Positions 31,292-40,043 of a DNA stretch of 64,000 nt are shown here, piece after piece. This DNA comes from Halobacillus faecis (lineage in GTDB: Bacteria > Bacillota > Bacilli > Bacillales > Halobacillaceae). The position numbers and the translations under genes were made by a program. Each line of letters starts with the position of its first letter. Position 1 is the first letter of the stretch. Location: positions 1-64,000 of the forward strand of contig NZ_BJYD01000029.1 in assembly GCF_007991335.1 (NCBI RefSeq). The letters run 5' to 3'. The notes beneath the pieces were generated by a model. That model saw only the letters and a list, made by a program, of their open reading frames with translations, searched no databases and was not told the DNA's origin.

Positions 31292-32419
31292 ATGAAGAAA
31301 TATATCGTTGTCGGCGGGGGCGTGCTGGGCGCATCCACCGCTTATCACTTAGCAAAAGAAGGCGTCGATGTGAAAATCGTTGACCGCAAAGATGAAGGAC
31401 AGGCGACAGAAGCGGCAGCTGGAATCGTGTGCCCGTGGCTCGCTCAACGCCGCAATAAGCGCTGGTACCGGCTCGTCAAAGGCGGCGCTCGTTATTATCC
31501 TGAACTGATCCGTCAGCTTGAAGCGGAAGGAGAAACACATACAGGATATCGTCGCGTGGGGGCAATTAGTCTCCAAAGGGATGAAGCGAAATTAGAAAAA
31601 ACAATCGAACGTGCCGTGAAGCGGAGAGAAGATGGCGCACCTGAAATCGGCGAAATCACTAGGATTTCATCAGAAGAAGCGAAGAAAATGTTTCCGCCAC
31701 TCGCGGATGGGTATGATGCGATCCACGTCAGTGGGGCGGCCCGCGTCAATGGACGTGAGTTGAGAGATGCGCTTCTTCGAGTAGCTGAAAAACATGGGGT
31801 GGAAAGAATTCATGGAGATGCGAGCCTTATTCATCAAGGACAGAAGGTGACCGCTGTCGAAGTGGACGGCGTACGTCATGAAGCAGATGAAGTGATCGTG
31901 ACCGCTGGTGCCTGGGCAAAATCGATCCTTAAGCCACTAGGGATAGATTTTCTCGTCCATCCACAAAAAGCACAAATCGTTCATCTGGATGTACCAAATA
32001 CGGAAACGGAAAATTGGCCTGTCATTATGCCACCGAACAATCAGTACATGCTTTCCTTCGGGGGCGGTCGTGTTGTTATTGGTGCCACTCATGAAACCGA
32101 TGCAGGTTTCGATGGACGCTCGACCGTAGGTGGTCTCCATTATGTGTTTGATAAGGCTTTGGAAGTCGCTCCAGGACTTTCCGACAGTACGTTTGCTGAG
32201 ACACGTGTCGGTTTTCGACCATTTACACCTGGGTCGCTACCTGTTTTCGGTGGCATCCCTGAATGGTCAAATTTATATGTCGCCAATGGTCTCGGGGCTT
32301 CCGGTCTTACCTCCGGTCCCTATGTTGGTGCAGAACTTGCGCGGTTGGTACTTGGAAAAGAAACCGAACTGGATCCGGCGGATTATGACGTGTCGGAAGC
32401 GCTTGGATCTAATAAATAA
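31292..32419 (+). CDS. FAD-dependent oxidoreductase, DAO family
   Basis: A 375-residue flavoprotein of the glycine/D-amino-acid oxidase group. The N-terminal dinucleotide site VVGGGVLGASTAYHLAKEGVDVKIVDR (about 5-31), AAGIVCPW and the C-terminal FRPFTPGSLPVFGG...GASGLTSGPYVGAELA are family signatures. It probably oxidises an amine or amino acid; the substrate is not evident. AAGGTG precedes the ATG at 31292; the longer open frame from 31058 runs through the MITE-like repeat and is rejected. Monocistronic. Confidence 0.88.
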   Translation: MKKYIVVGGGVLGASTAYHLAKEGVDVKIVDRKDEGQATEAAAGIVCPWLAQRRNKRWYRLVKGGARYYPELIRQLEAEGETHTGYRRVGAISLQRDEAKLEKTIERAVKRREDGAPEIGEITRISSEEAKKMFPPLADGYDAIHVSGAARVNGRELRDALLRVAEKHGVERIHGDASLIHQGQKVTAVEVDGVRHEADEVIVTAGAWAKSILKPLGIDFLVHPQKAQIVHLDVPNTETENWPVIMPPNNQYMLSFGGGRVVIGATHETDAGFDGRSTVGGLHYVFDKALEVAPGLSDSTFAETRVGFRPFTPGSLPVFGGIPEWSNLYVANGLGASGLTSGPYVGAELARLVLGKETELDPADYDVSEALGSNK

Positions 32420-32428
32420 TCACCCAAC

Positions 32429-32468
32429 AAAAAATCCTTGCAGCCCAATAAAGCTGCAAGGATTTTTT
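32429..32468. terminator. Bidirectional terminator
   Basis: Stem AAAAATCCTTGCAGC / GCTGCAAGGATTTTT between converging genes. Confidence 0.95.
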
Positions 32469-32886
32469 ATGGTTGGTCGGGATAGTCACAATATTCGATG
32501 ATCGTTCCTTCTGTATCGGCTGGGTTTAAATAGATAAGGCGGCGTCCGTGTTTGTTTGTACGTAAAGACCATTCCAAAGTGCGGATCCCTTCTTCCTCTA
32601 ATTGTTTCAGCGCCTGATCCAAATCGCCGACATCATAGGCAATATGGTGGACCCCTTTCCCTTTTTGCTTAATGAAGCGAGCGATGGGGGAAGTCGTATT
32701 ATTCGTCGGCATCAATAATTCTGTACGGTCGCCTTTAATATCAATAATCGCAATCTCACTCTCTACGCCTTCCGCTTCACTACGATAACGGTCGATTAAA
32801 GTGCCCCCGAGGACATTCGTATAAAATGTGATGCTGTCCTCGATGTTGCGGACAGCAACTCCTATATGATCTAGTCTTTTTTCCAC
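32467..32886 (-). CDS. VOC-family protein, probable methylmalonyl-CoA epimerase
   Basis: A 139-residue protein with two VOC/glyoxalase repeats: LDHIGVAVRNIEDSITFYTNVLG at the start and GKGVHHIAYDVGDLDQALKQLEEEGI later, with metal ligand candidates His7, Glu (TELLMP), His (VHHIAY) and Glu (IIEYCDYP). The layout fits methylmalonyl-CoA epimerase, which interconverts (R)- and (S)-methylmalonyl-CoA in propionate metabolism. The start is GTG, eight bases after AGAGGAG. No mutase gene is nearby, so other VOC functions remain possible. Confidence 0.8.
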   Translation of the reverse strand: MEKRLDHIGVAVRNIEDSITFYTNVLGGTLIDRYRSEAEGVESEIAIIDIKGDRTELLMPTNNTTSPIARFIKQKGKGVHHIAYDVGDLDQALKQLEEEGIRTLEWSLRTNKHGRRLIYLNPADTEGTIIEYCDYPDQP

Positions 32887-33047
32887 GTTTCATTCTCCTC
32901 TGCTGCCATTCTGAGAATCATTTTAACATACGAGCGCCCATCAAACTTCCTGGGGGTCCTTAATAAATGCCCTTTTTCACAGAATCTATCAAAACGTACA
33001 AGCTGATTTGGCTCTACCACATAAAGTAGAGCAGGAGGTGATTTTCT

Positions 33048-33278
33048 ATGCCTGCCTGGATCAGCAATAGTTTCAAAATCCTGTCATCTGCTGTACTACA
33101 TGTGGTTGTAACTCTTCTTTTATTTGGAACATCCACCTTTACCATTGTTACTGGATGGACGTGGATGAAAGGGTTGATCGTCATCGGGTTGTTGATTTTC
33201 TGGCTTGCTTCATTTGTGTGTGTAGCCCAAAAGCTGTACGCGTATTTGTTCGGCCGTTGGAAAGACGACGATGAATAA
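33048..33278 (+). CDS. Small two-helix membrane protein
   Basis: Seventy-six residues with two hydrophobic helices (about 12-35 and 39-62) and an acidic C-terminus (GRWKDDDE). AGGAGGTGAT precedes the ATG, and a strong hairpin follows. Family not recognised. Confidence 0.7.
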   Translation: MPAWISNSFKILSSAVLHVVVTLLLFGTSTFTIVTGWTWMKGLIVIGLLIFWLASFVCVAQKLYAYLFGRWKDDDE

Positions 33279-33280
33279 TG

Positions 33281-33313
33281 AAAAAGGGGCCCTGTGGCAC
33301 AGGACCCCTTTAC
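33281..33313. terminator. Bidirectional terminator
   Basis: Stem AAAGGGG-CCTGTG / CACAGG-CCCCTTT with a small mismatch, between converging genes. Confidence 0.9.
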
Positions 33314-33316
33314 ATA

Positions 33317-33976
33317 TTAATTGAGCTGTTTAACGACTTCTTTAGCAACGACTTCAGTGGATTGAGGGTTCTGACCGGTAATCAGGTTCCCATCCACTTC
33401 ATAATGCTCTGACCAGTTTGGACCGCTCACGAATGTTGCGCCCAGCTCATTCAGCTTGCTCTCAAGCAGGAATGGCATGTGCTGATCCAGCGTTGTTTCT
33501 ACTTCTTCGGCATCGGTAAATGCATTGACGCGTTTACCTTTAACTAGTGGTTCACCGTTAGATAATGTAGCTCCGACAAGACCTGCGGGACCGTGGCAGA
33601 CGGCTGCCACGATTTTATCCGCTTCATAAAAGTTACGAAGCAGTTTTTGAAGCTTTTCATTATCTGGAAAGTCAAACATCGTTCCGTGACCGCCTGGTAA
33701 GAAGATGGCATCATAGTCTTCCGCTTCGACATCGGCAAGCGGCGTTGTATTTTCTAAATGTGGTTTCGTATCTAAAATCTCTTGTGGTTCATCTTCGCTG
33801 ACACTACCTGGATCGACAGGTGAACGGCCGCCTTCCGGGCTTGCTACTGTCACTTCATAGCCGTGTTTTTGGAACTCGTTATAGGCTTCGCCAAATTCGG
33901 ATAACCAAATTCCTGTCGGTTGCTCATCCGTGATTTTTTCGTGGTTCGTAACGACCATTAATACTTTTTTAGACAT
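33317..33976 (-). CDS. DJ-1/PfpI-family protein (Hsp31-like)
   Basis: A 219-residue class I glutamine-amidotransferase-like protein. The nucleophile elbow AAVCHGPAGL places Cys127-His128, and an acidic partner lies in GIWLSEFGEAYNEF (about 22-35), the Hsp31/glyoxalase III arrangement. Likely a chaperone, deglycase or glyoxalase III dealing with methylglyoxal or damaged protein. AAGGAGG precedes the ATG at 33976; the frame extends further upstream without a ribosome site. Monocistronic. Confidence 0.88.
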   Translation of the reverse strand: MSKKVLMVVTNHEKITDEQPTGIWLSEFGEAYNEFQKHGYEVTVASPEGGRSPVDPGSVSEDEPQEILDTKPHLENTTPLADVEAEDYDAIFLPGGHGTMFDFPDNEKLQKLLRNFYEADKIVAAVCHGPAGLVGATLSNGEPLVKGKRVNAFTDAEEVETTLDQHMPFLLESKLNELGATFVSGPNWSEHYEVDGNLITGQNPQSTEVVAKEVVKQLN

Positions 33977-34105
33977 GATTGTCCTCCTTTTTCGGTAGTG
34001 GGTGTCATTGTAATATGTGAAAATCGAAAGTGCCAAACATTATGCTTTGTCACACGTAGATTAATTTTCCCGTTTTTAAATAGATAAAACATGGGCGAGC
34101 ACACA

Positions 34106-34134
34106 TTGACAAAATGGAATGCTGCGCATACGAT
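34106..34134 (+). promoter_or_regulatory. Promoter of the metal-regulator/ATPase operon
   Basis: TTGACA (34106-34111), 17-base spacer, TACGAT (34129-34134). The predicted start lies just before the inverted repeat TATATG (34142-34147) / CATATA (34158-34163), a likely SmtB-type operator. Confidence 0.7.
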
Positions 34135-34141
34135 AAGTGTA

Positions 34142-34163
34142 TATATGAATATATGTGCATATA
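34142..34163. promoter_or_regulatory. Probable ArsR/SmtB-family operator
   Basis: Imperfect inverted repeat with arms TATATG and CATATA 10 bases apart, AT-rich, between promoter and gene. Binding by the adjacent regulator is inferred. Confidence 0.5.
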
Positions 34164-34180
34164 AGGAAGGTGTCGATTTC

Positions 34181-34519
34181 ATGAGTGATGATAAAAATAA
34201 ACCAGAGGATCAGGAGAAAAAGCACGTCAATGAACTGGATGAAGAGACATTGTTTGTCGTTTCTCAAACATTCAAGGCGTTATCGGATCCGACAAGAATC
34301 AGAATTCTACATTTACTCTGTGAACAAGAAATGTCTGTCAATCAAATCGCCGATACATTAGAACTTCGCCAATCGACCGTTTCCCACCAGCTGCGGTTTC
34401 TGAAGAATTTACGCTTGGTGAAGTATCGAAGAGCGGGTACGACATTATTTTATTCCCACGATGATGAACACGTCATCGATCTTTTGCAACAAACCATCAA
34501 TCACGCTCTTCACCATTAA
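34181..34519 (+). CDS. ArsR/SmtB-family metal sensor (CzrA/ZiaR-like)
   Basis: A 112-residue winged-helix repressor with [50 protein letters not shown]. The C-terminal helix carries [19 protein letters not shown], which has the D-x-H...H-x2-H pattern of the alpha-5 zinc site in SmtB and CzrA, so Zn or Cd is the probable signal. The ATG at 34181 follows GGAAGGTG; the longer frame from 34091 starts before the promoter and is rejected. It is followed 14 bases later by the ATPase it likely controls. Confidence 0.9.
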   Translation: MSDDKNKPEDQEKKHVNELDEETLFVVSQTFKALSDPTRIRILHLLCEQEMSVNQIADTLELRQSTVSHQLRFLKNLRLVKYRRAGTTLFYSHDDEHVIDLLQQTINHALHH

Positions 34520-34533
34520 AGGGGAGAAAGAGA

Positions 34534-36600
34534 ATGAAGGAATACAAACTGCAAGGCTTATCATGCGCAAATTGCGCAGCAGAAATGGAAGAGGAAATCC
34601 GCAAGCTCAATCATGGGGAAGATTCTGAGCTTCAGTTTTCATCGAGTAAATTGAAAGTTCAGGACGGCGTCGATATGGAAAAAGTACGCCGGATCTTGAA
34701 ATCCGACGGCGCTTCTCTTGTCGATGATGAGGGCGCCCATGATCATAGTCATGGTCCGAACATGAAGCAGCTCGTCATTATTTCCTCACTTATCTTCGGT
34801 GCGACCTTTTTATTGGAAGGAATGGTCACCCCTTTTGTAATGATTGCCATGTATTTGGCTGCGATTGCGATCAGTGGTTATCAGACATTCTGGAAAGGTT
34901 TGAAAAACTTAATCCGGTTGAAGTTTAACATCGATACGTTGATGACGATTGCTCTCATCGGAGCGGTGGCCATTGGAGAATGGAAAGAAGCGACCCTAGT
35001 AGCTATTCTGTTCGGGTTGAATGAATATTTGGAAGGTCTCGGCATGGAAAAGGCACGGAGTTCAATGGAGCAATTGCTGAAGGTCGCTCCCAAACATGCG
35101 ACACGCCTTCTCGAAGATGGAACGGAAGATGTTGTAGGAATTGAAGACTTACAAGAGGGAGATCTTGTCCTCGTCAAGGCAGGTGAGAAAATACCATCAG
35201 ACGGTGTGGTCGTGGCTGGTTACAGTTCCGTGAATGAAGCAGCCATCACGGGAGAATCTCTCCCTGTGGACAAAAAGCCAGGCGAAAAGCTTTTTGGAGG
35301 GAGTATCAATAATGAAGGATTGTTGAAGGTGGAAATCGCGAAAGCCTACAACGACTCATCTCTCGCTAAAATACTTCAGTTAGTGGAAGAAGCGCAGGAG
35401 AGAAAAACACCAACAGAGCTTTTCATCAACCAATTTGCTAAATACTACACACCGCTGATCATGGTCATCTCCGGCCTCGTGATGGTCATTCCGCCTTTCC
35501 TTTTCTCTGCTTCTTGGGGAGGATCATTTTATCAGGGGCTGGCGGTCCTTATTGTCGGTTGCCCTTGTGCCCTGATTTTATCCTCGCCGATTGCAATTTT
35601 ATCAGGAATCACCAAAAATGCGAGGAACGGTATCCTTGTTAAAGGTGGTGCTTTTCTTGAACAGCTTGGCAAGATCGAGAGCATTGCTTTTGATAAGACA
35701 GGAACTCTTACAAAAGGAGAGCCAAAGGTTCACGCAGTGCATGCGTATGAAGAAGAGAGGTTCTTCTCTGTTGCTTATGCCGTTGAAAGAAATTCCTCTC
35801 ATCCGATTGCGAAGGCAATCCTTGAGGAGAAGCGCGTTCAAAAAGCAGCTTCATTGGAGCCTTCTTCTGTGGATACGATCCCTGGGAAAGGCGTTCGAGC
35901 GGTCATTGATGAAAAGACGTATTATGTAGGAAGCGAACAGACGCTGACGCACTTAACGGTTTCAGAAGAGGTAAAAGCAGACATTAACGAGCTCAAGGAA
36001 GATGGGTTCACCCTTGTTATTGTTTCTGACGAAAAAGAAGTGCTTGGGATGTTCGGAGTTGCGGATGAAGTACGTGAAGAAAGCCGGACGCTAATGAAAC
36101 GTCTTCATTCCTTAGGAATCAAGCACACGATCATGTTGACCGGTGACCATGAAAAAACGGCTGGAAAGGTGGCTGCAGAGATTGGGGTCACGGATGTCCA
36201 TGCGCAGCTTTTGCCGGATCAGAAAGTAGAAAAAGTCGAGGAATTAAAAAGGAATTCCAAACTCGCGATGATTGGAGACGGGATTAATGATGCGCCTGCT
36301 CTTGCGATGGCTGACTTAGGAATTGCGATGGGGAAAGGAACGGACAGTGCGATTGAAACCGCCGATATCGTTCTCATGCAGGACCACCTCGGTAAGTTGC
36401 CGAATGCTTTCAGGATCGCGAAACGTGTGAATGCCGTCGTGAAATGGAACATTGGAATTGCCCTTGGGTTGAAGGTGATCGCTCTTCTTCTCACGATTCC
36501 AGGATGGCTCACCTTATGGTTCGCCATTTTAGCTGATATGGGGGCAACGATTCTCGTCACACTCATCAGCCTGACCATCCTCCTCATGAAAGATAAATGA
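34534..36600 (+). CDS. cadA: Zn/Cd/Pb-exporting P1B-type ATPase
   Basis: A 688-residue heavy-metal pump. Order: one HMA metal domain with C11-x2-C14 (GLSCANCAAE), a short His-rich link (DHSHG), eight membrane helices, CPC in helix 6 (about 343-345), the phosphorylation site DKTGTLTKG (about 386), the HP dipeptide (SSHPIAKA), GDGINDAPALAMADLGIAMG and the final helices with NIGIALGLK and LADMGAT. These last motifs mark the P1B-2 group (Zn2+, Cd2+, Pb2+). Co-transcribed with the SmtB-type sensor. The exact preferred metal, and thus cadA versus zntA naming, is not certain. Confidence 0.92.
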   Translation: MKEYKLQGLSCANCAAEMEEEIRKLNHGEDSELQFSSSKLKVQDGVDMEKVRRILKSDGASLVDDEGAHDHSHGPNMKQLVIISSLIFGATFLLEGMVTPFVMIAMYLAAIAISGYQTFWKGLKNLIRLKFNIDTLMTIALIGAVAIGEWKEATLVAILFGLNEYLEGLGMEKARSSMEQLLKVAPKHATRLLEDGTEDVVGIEDLQEGDLVLVKAGEKIPSDGVVVAGYSSVNEAAITGESLPVDKKPGEKLFGGSINNEGLLKVEIAKAYNDSSLAKILQLVEEAQERKTPTELFINQFAKYYTPLIMVISGLVMVIPPFLFSASWGGSFYQGLAVLIVGCPCALILSSPIAILSGITKNARNGILVKGGAFLEQLGKIESIAFDKTGTLTKGEPKVHAVHAYEEERFFSVAYAVERNSSHPIAKAILEEKRVQKAASLEPSSVDTIPGKGVRAVIDEKTYYVGSEQTLTHLTVSEEVKADINELKEDGFTLVIVSDEKEVLGMFGVADEVREESRTLMKRLHSLGIKHTIMLTGDHEKTAGKVAAEIGVTDVHAQLLPDQKVEKVEELKRNSKLAMIGDGINDAPALAMADLGIAMGKGTDSAIETADIVLMQDHLGKLPNAFRIAKRVNAVVKWNIGIALGLKVIALLLTIPGWLTLWFAILADMGATILVTLISLTILLMKDK

Positions 36601-36618
36601 TTGGATATTGATATTTTT

Positions 36619-36664
36619 CCACACCAGGTCATCCAAATACTGGATGTTCTGGTGTGGTTTTATT
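36619..36664 (+). terminator. cadA terminator made of the ACCAGGTCAT repeat
   Basis: Seventeen-bp stem between 36619-36635 and 36641-36657 with a five-base loop and TTTTATTT after it. The plus strand 36623-36643 carries the repeat core ACCAGGTCAT-C-CA-N5-TGG. Confidence 0.88.
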
Positions 36665-36865
36665 TGGAAGAAATCTAGGCTGAGTGGACCCTTTTTGTTT
36701 TAAGTGTGTCTTTTGTGTTTGCGAAGAGGTAGATTAAGGGAAACGTACCTCATGGTCGTACGGTAAATAGTGGCTTTGTTTCCGTCAAAACCACCTGTCT
36801 GCCATACATACTTTTGCTACGAAAAGACGACGATAAACCATATATAAAGAGTGAGGATAATGGCT

Positions 36866-38359
36866 ATGAAGATACAATTCGAACACATAAAAAAACTTCA
36901 TATCAGACATATTTACGGCCCCCTTCAACAAGAGGTCAGAACTCTTGCTTTTCATTCCAAAAGAGTCGAACCAGAAGCCGCTTTTTTTTGTTTGAAAGGG
37001 GAAAACTTTGATGGGCATGGATATATCGAAGAAGCCATCGGACTAGGAGCTTCCACAATCATCGGCAGTGATGAAAAGGTGCTGGACGAGCTTTCTAAGA
37101 TCTATGACCGTACTACTTTCTTACTTGTAGACAATGTCCGTTCCGTCATGTCTGTTTTTTCAAAGGATTTCTTCGGCTTTGCAGATGAAGAACTCAAAAC
37201 CATTGGGGTCACCGGAACGAACGGCAAGACGACTGTCACGGCCTATGTCCGATCTTTATTGACTTTGCTCGGCCTGCCGACAGGTTCGATCGGAACGACA
37301 GGGATATGGTCTTCGAAACGGAAGTTGGAATATAAGAAGAGCACGCCGACCACGCCGGAGTCCATGGATCTCCACAGGATTTTCCGTGACTTAAGAAATT
37401 TGGATGATGAGGCCGCAGTGATGGAGGTTTCTTCCATTGCCCTCGATCAATGCAGGGTGGAGGGCATTCAATATGATGTTGCTGTTCATACGAATTTTTC
37501 TGAAGAGCACTTGGAATACCACCGGACAATCGATCACTATAGGGAATGTAAAATGCGTTTGTTCAACCAGGCAGACCACCGTGTTGTGAATATTGATGAT
37601 GAAGGCATGGCTCCAGAGCTGTTAGCGATGGGGAGTGACGGTCTTCTCACATATAGCATCGAAGGTCACCCGGAGGCTGATTTGTCTGCAGCCAACATTC
37701 AAGTGATGGAAAAGGGGTCTTTGTTCGATCTTACCTATAAGGGCGATACGAAAAAAGTTTACGTTCCCGTCTATGGAACCTACAATGTCGCGAACGTAAT
37801 GGCCGCAATCGCTACAGCTTTCCACCTGAATTACTCTTGGGAGGAAGTATTGGATGTGCTTCCAAACATGGATGGGCCTGAAGGAAGATTCCAGGTCATC
37901 GAAACCCCTTTGAACCAAAAAGTAATCTTAGATTACGCGCACACACCCGTAGCCTTGAACAGGCTGCTGGAAGAGGTCAAGAAGCTTGATCACAGACGTT
38001 TAATCGTTATGATCGCCGGTATTGGTATTCGGGATTTCAATAAAATGCCTAAGATGGCGAAAGCGATTGAAGGAAAAGCAGATGAAGTGATCGTTACAGT
38101 CGATCATCCTGGTTATCATGACCCGCAATCCGTGGTCGATCAGGTAATGACTGGGTTTACTAATCCCATGGCTTCCAATATCCACCCAACATTGACAAGG
38201 GAAGAAGGCGTTCGTAAATCCATGCAGTTGGGAGAAGAAGGAGATATTATTCTTTTGACGAGTGGCTGCATCAACAATTCGCAAATCGTCAAAGGAGAAG
38301 AAGTGCCTCATTCGGATGAAAAGATCATCGAGAGCTTTTTTCCATCGGTCGCTCAATAA
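36866..38359 (+). CDS. Divergent MurE-like Mur ligase
   Basis: A 497-residue ATP-dependent Mur ligase. The ATP loop VTGTNGKTTVTAY (about 115-127) is intact and the MurE layout is followed: TTGIW, STPTTPESMDLHR, MEVSSIALDQCRV, TNFSEEHLEYH, and the lysine in YRECK that is normally carbamylated. Several MurE hallmarks differ: SSHAL is SSIAL, and the acceptor-recognition motif DNPR, for diaminopimelate, is replaced by DHPG in VTVDHPGYHDPQ. The gene lies alone, not in the murE-mraY-murD cluster, so it is a paralogue with a different amino-acid acceptor or product. GAGG precedes the ATG at 36866 by nine bases. Confidence 0.85.
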   Translation: MKIQFEHIKKLHIRHIYGPLQQEVRTLAFHSKRVEPEAAFFCLKGENFDGHGYIEEAIGLGASTIIGSDEKVLDELSKIYDRTTFLLVDNVRSVMSVFSKDFFGFADEELKTIGVTGTNGKTTVTAYVRSLLTLLGLPTGSIGTTGIWSSKRKLEYKKSTPTTPESMDLHRIFRDLRNLDDEAAVMEVSSIALDQCRVEGIQYDVAVHTNFSEEHLEYHRTIDHYRECKMRLFNQADHRVVNIDDEGMAPELLAMGSDGLLTYSIEGHPEADLSAANIQVMEKGSLFDLTYKGDTKKVYVPVYGTYNVANVMAAIATAFHLNYSWEEVLDVLPNMDGPEGRFQVIETPLNQKVILDYAHTPVALNRLLEEVKKLDHRRLIVMIAGIGIRDFNKMPKMAKAIEGKADEVIVTVDHPGYHDPQSVVDQVMTGFTNPMASNIHPTLTREEGVRKSMQLGEEGDIILLTSGCINNSQIVKGEEVPHSDEKIIESFFPSVAQ

Positions 38360-38395
38360 AAAATCCAGTCTCGGGCCCGAGACTGGATTTTTCTA
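38358..38395. terminator. Bidirectional terminator
   Basis: Stem AAAATCCAGTCTCGGG / CCCGAGACTGGATTTT (nearly continuous palindrome) between converging genes. Confidence 0.95.
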
Positions 38396-38935
38396 TTAAT
38401 CAAACGTTTGTTCAACGAGTTGTTTATACTCATCAAAATAACTCGGGACTTCTTCAGATTCCAGTCCGTTTGTCATCCCTTCAACGATGGATTGGTTGTA
38501 CCATTTTTGTGCATCGGCACCTGCGTTAAAGTTATTCCAGACTTCGATGCCATAGGTTTCTATGTCTTTTTGCAGCGAGCGTAAGTTATCCAGCTTGTCA
38601 GCTATAATCAACGCTTTTAATTCAAAAGAACCTTCCCTGACTGTGTCGATTGTATGCTGTTTTCTTTCTTTCCATGACTTACTTTTATCTTCTGTATGAG
38701 CGGCGACGAGATCTTTGACGTCCAAACCGAATTCACGTTCAATATTCTTTAGAGTGTAGGAAGTATCTTCAACCACATCATGGAGGTAGCCGGCACTAAT
38801 CACTTCTTCACGAAAGCCTGCATGTTCCAAGAGAGCCGCAACCCGGATGGGATGGACCACATAGTCTTCCGAAGAGTTTTTACGTTTTTGCCCCTCATGG
38901 GCTTTAGCTGCGAATGCTTTCGCTTTTTCAATCAT
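38396..38935 (-). CDS. HD-domain hydrolase, MESH1/small-alarmone-hydrolase-like
   Basis: A 179-residue HD protein with the active-site pattern of the (p)ppGpp hydrolase half of RelA/SpoT: His28 in VVHPIRVA, His52-Asp53 with ED at 56-57 in YLHDVVEDT, and Asp113 with Asn117 in ADKLDNL. It has no synthetase, TGS or ACT domains. It probably breaks down (p)ppGpp or a related nucleotide such as NADPH, as shown for MESH1 proteins. The frame starts at the ATG at 38935, with a purine-rich site ahead. Monocistronic. Confidence 0.85.
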   Translation of the reverse strand: MIEKAKAFAAKAHEGQKRKNSSEDYVVHPIRVAALLEHAGFREEVISAGYLHDVVEDTSYTLKNIEREFGLDVKDLVAAHTEDKSKSWKERKQHTIDTVREGSFELKALIIADKLDNLRSLQKDIETYGIEVWNNFNAGADAQKWYNQSIVEGMTNGLESEEVPSYFDEYKQLVEQTFD

Positions 38936-39071
38936 CGACGACCCGCCCCTTCTTTTTGTTCATCATAACAAATAAAGGGGCAGAATGATTGCAAAAAGTG
39001 ATAAAGCTTGATTAAATAAGAATGGATATTATATAATTAATAGGTTTAATCAACAGGTTGAAGGGGATGCT

Positions 39072-40010
39072 TTGCAAATGGAAATGATTGAAGTACAAGG
39101 ACAACCGCCTCACAACTCAGAGCCCGTCGTATTGATCATCGGGAAGATGGATGGTGTGCATTTAGGGCATCAGTCTCTTTTACAGGAAGCAGAAAGACTG
39201 GCGACAGAGGAAGATAAAATCGCTGTGTACGGTTTTTCTGATCACCCGAAATGGGTCCTGAGAGGCGATGAATCATTCAAATATTCATTATCAACGATTG
39301 AAGACCGTCAAACCCGCTTGGAGCAGTTCGGTGTCGATCGTTATTATCACGTCCATTTTACAAAAGAATACGCAAAGACATCTCCTGAAGAATTCGTGCT
39401 TCAGCACTTGAGCCGCTTGAACGTCCGTCATGTGATCGTCGGTGAGGACTTCCGCTTCGGTAAAGGGAGAGGGTCGGATGCTGAAGGCCTGGCAGAACTG
39501 TGTCAGCAAATTGGTGCCGGTGTCTCAATCGTCCCAGGTGTCCAGCTTCACGACAGAAAAGTGAGCAGTACGGATATCCGCACACACGTGACACAAGGGC
39601 GGATGGAAGCTGCTCAGGCGATGCTTGGACGACCTTTTGAGATCACAGGAGTCGTGGAAAAAGGGGAGCAGCTTGGCAGACAATTAGGCTTTCCGACATT
39701 GAACGTCGGAGGGATTGATGAATATGTCAAAGTGAAACCAGGAGTCTACCTCGGCCTTGTCAAAAAAGTACAGGAAGCTCCTGAATACTATTACACGTTA
39801 ATTAGTGCCGGTTATCGTCCAACGGTTAACGGTGATTCTTATAAAGTGGAAGCTTATCTTCTGGATTTTTCCGGCGATCTGTACGACCATAAAGTGACCG
39901 TCCAATTCTTACGCCACATGCGCGATGAGGAGAATTTCGACGGAATGGATGCATTGATTGACCAGATGCACCAGGATGAGAAAAACGCACGAGCGATTTT
40001 AGGCCTATAA
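39072..40010 (+). CDS. RibF-type riboflavin kinase/FAD synthetase
   Basis: A 312-residue protein with an N-terminal nucleotidyltransferase domain (GKMDGVHLGHQ, EDFRFGKGRGSD, SSTDIR) and a C-terminal riboflavin-kinase barrel (GQLGRQLGFPTLNV type loop, PGVYLG, YRPTVNG). It would turn riboflavin into FMN and FAD. The usual FDGVHxGH is MDGVHLGH here, and the gene is not in the truB-ribF-rpsO context, so a second copy is likely. Start is uncertain: TTG at 39072 has five-base and ATG at 39078 eleven-base spacing from AAGGGG. Confidence 0.82.
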   Translation: MQMEMIEVQGQPPHNSEPVVLIIGKMDGVHLGHQSLLQEAERLATEEDKIAVYGFSDHPKWVLRGDESFKYSLSTIEDRQTRLEQFGVDRYYHVHFTKEYAKTSPEEFVLQHLSRLNVRHVIVGEDFRFGKGRGSDAEGLAELCQQIGAGVSIVPGVQLHDRKVSSTDIRTHVTQGRMEAAQAMLGRPFEITGVVEKGEQLGRQLGFPTLNVGGIDEYVKVKPGVYLGLVKKVQEAPEYYYTLISAGYRPTVNGDSYKVEAYLLDFSGDLYDHKVTVQFLRHMRDEENFDGMDALIDQMHQDEKNARAILGL

Positions 40011-40043
40011 ATCATACAGACACCTTAGAAGGGAGGAAGCACC

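Noticed and set aside
36718-36800. SigW or SigB promoter in front of the MurE-like gene
   Set aside because: GAAAC and CGTA are present but only 12 bases apart, and a GTTT/GGGAAA pair has the wrong spacing.
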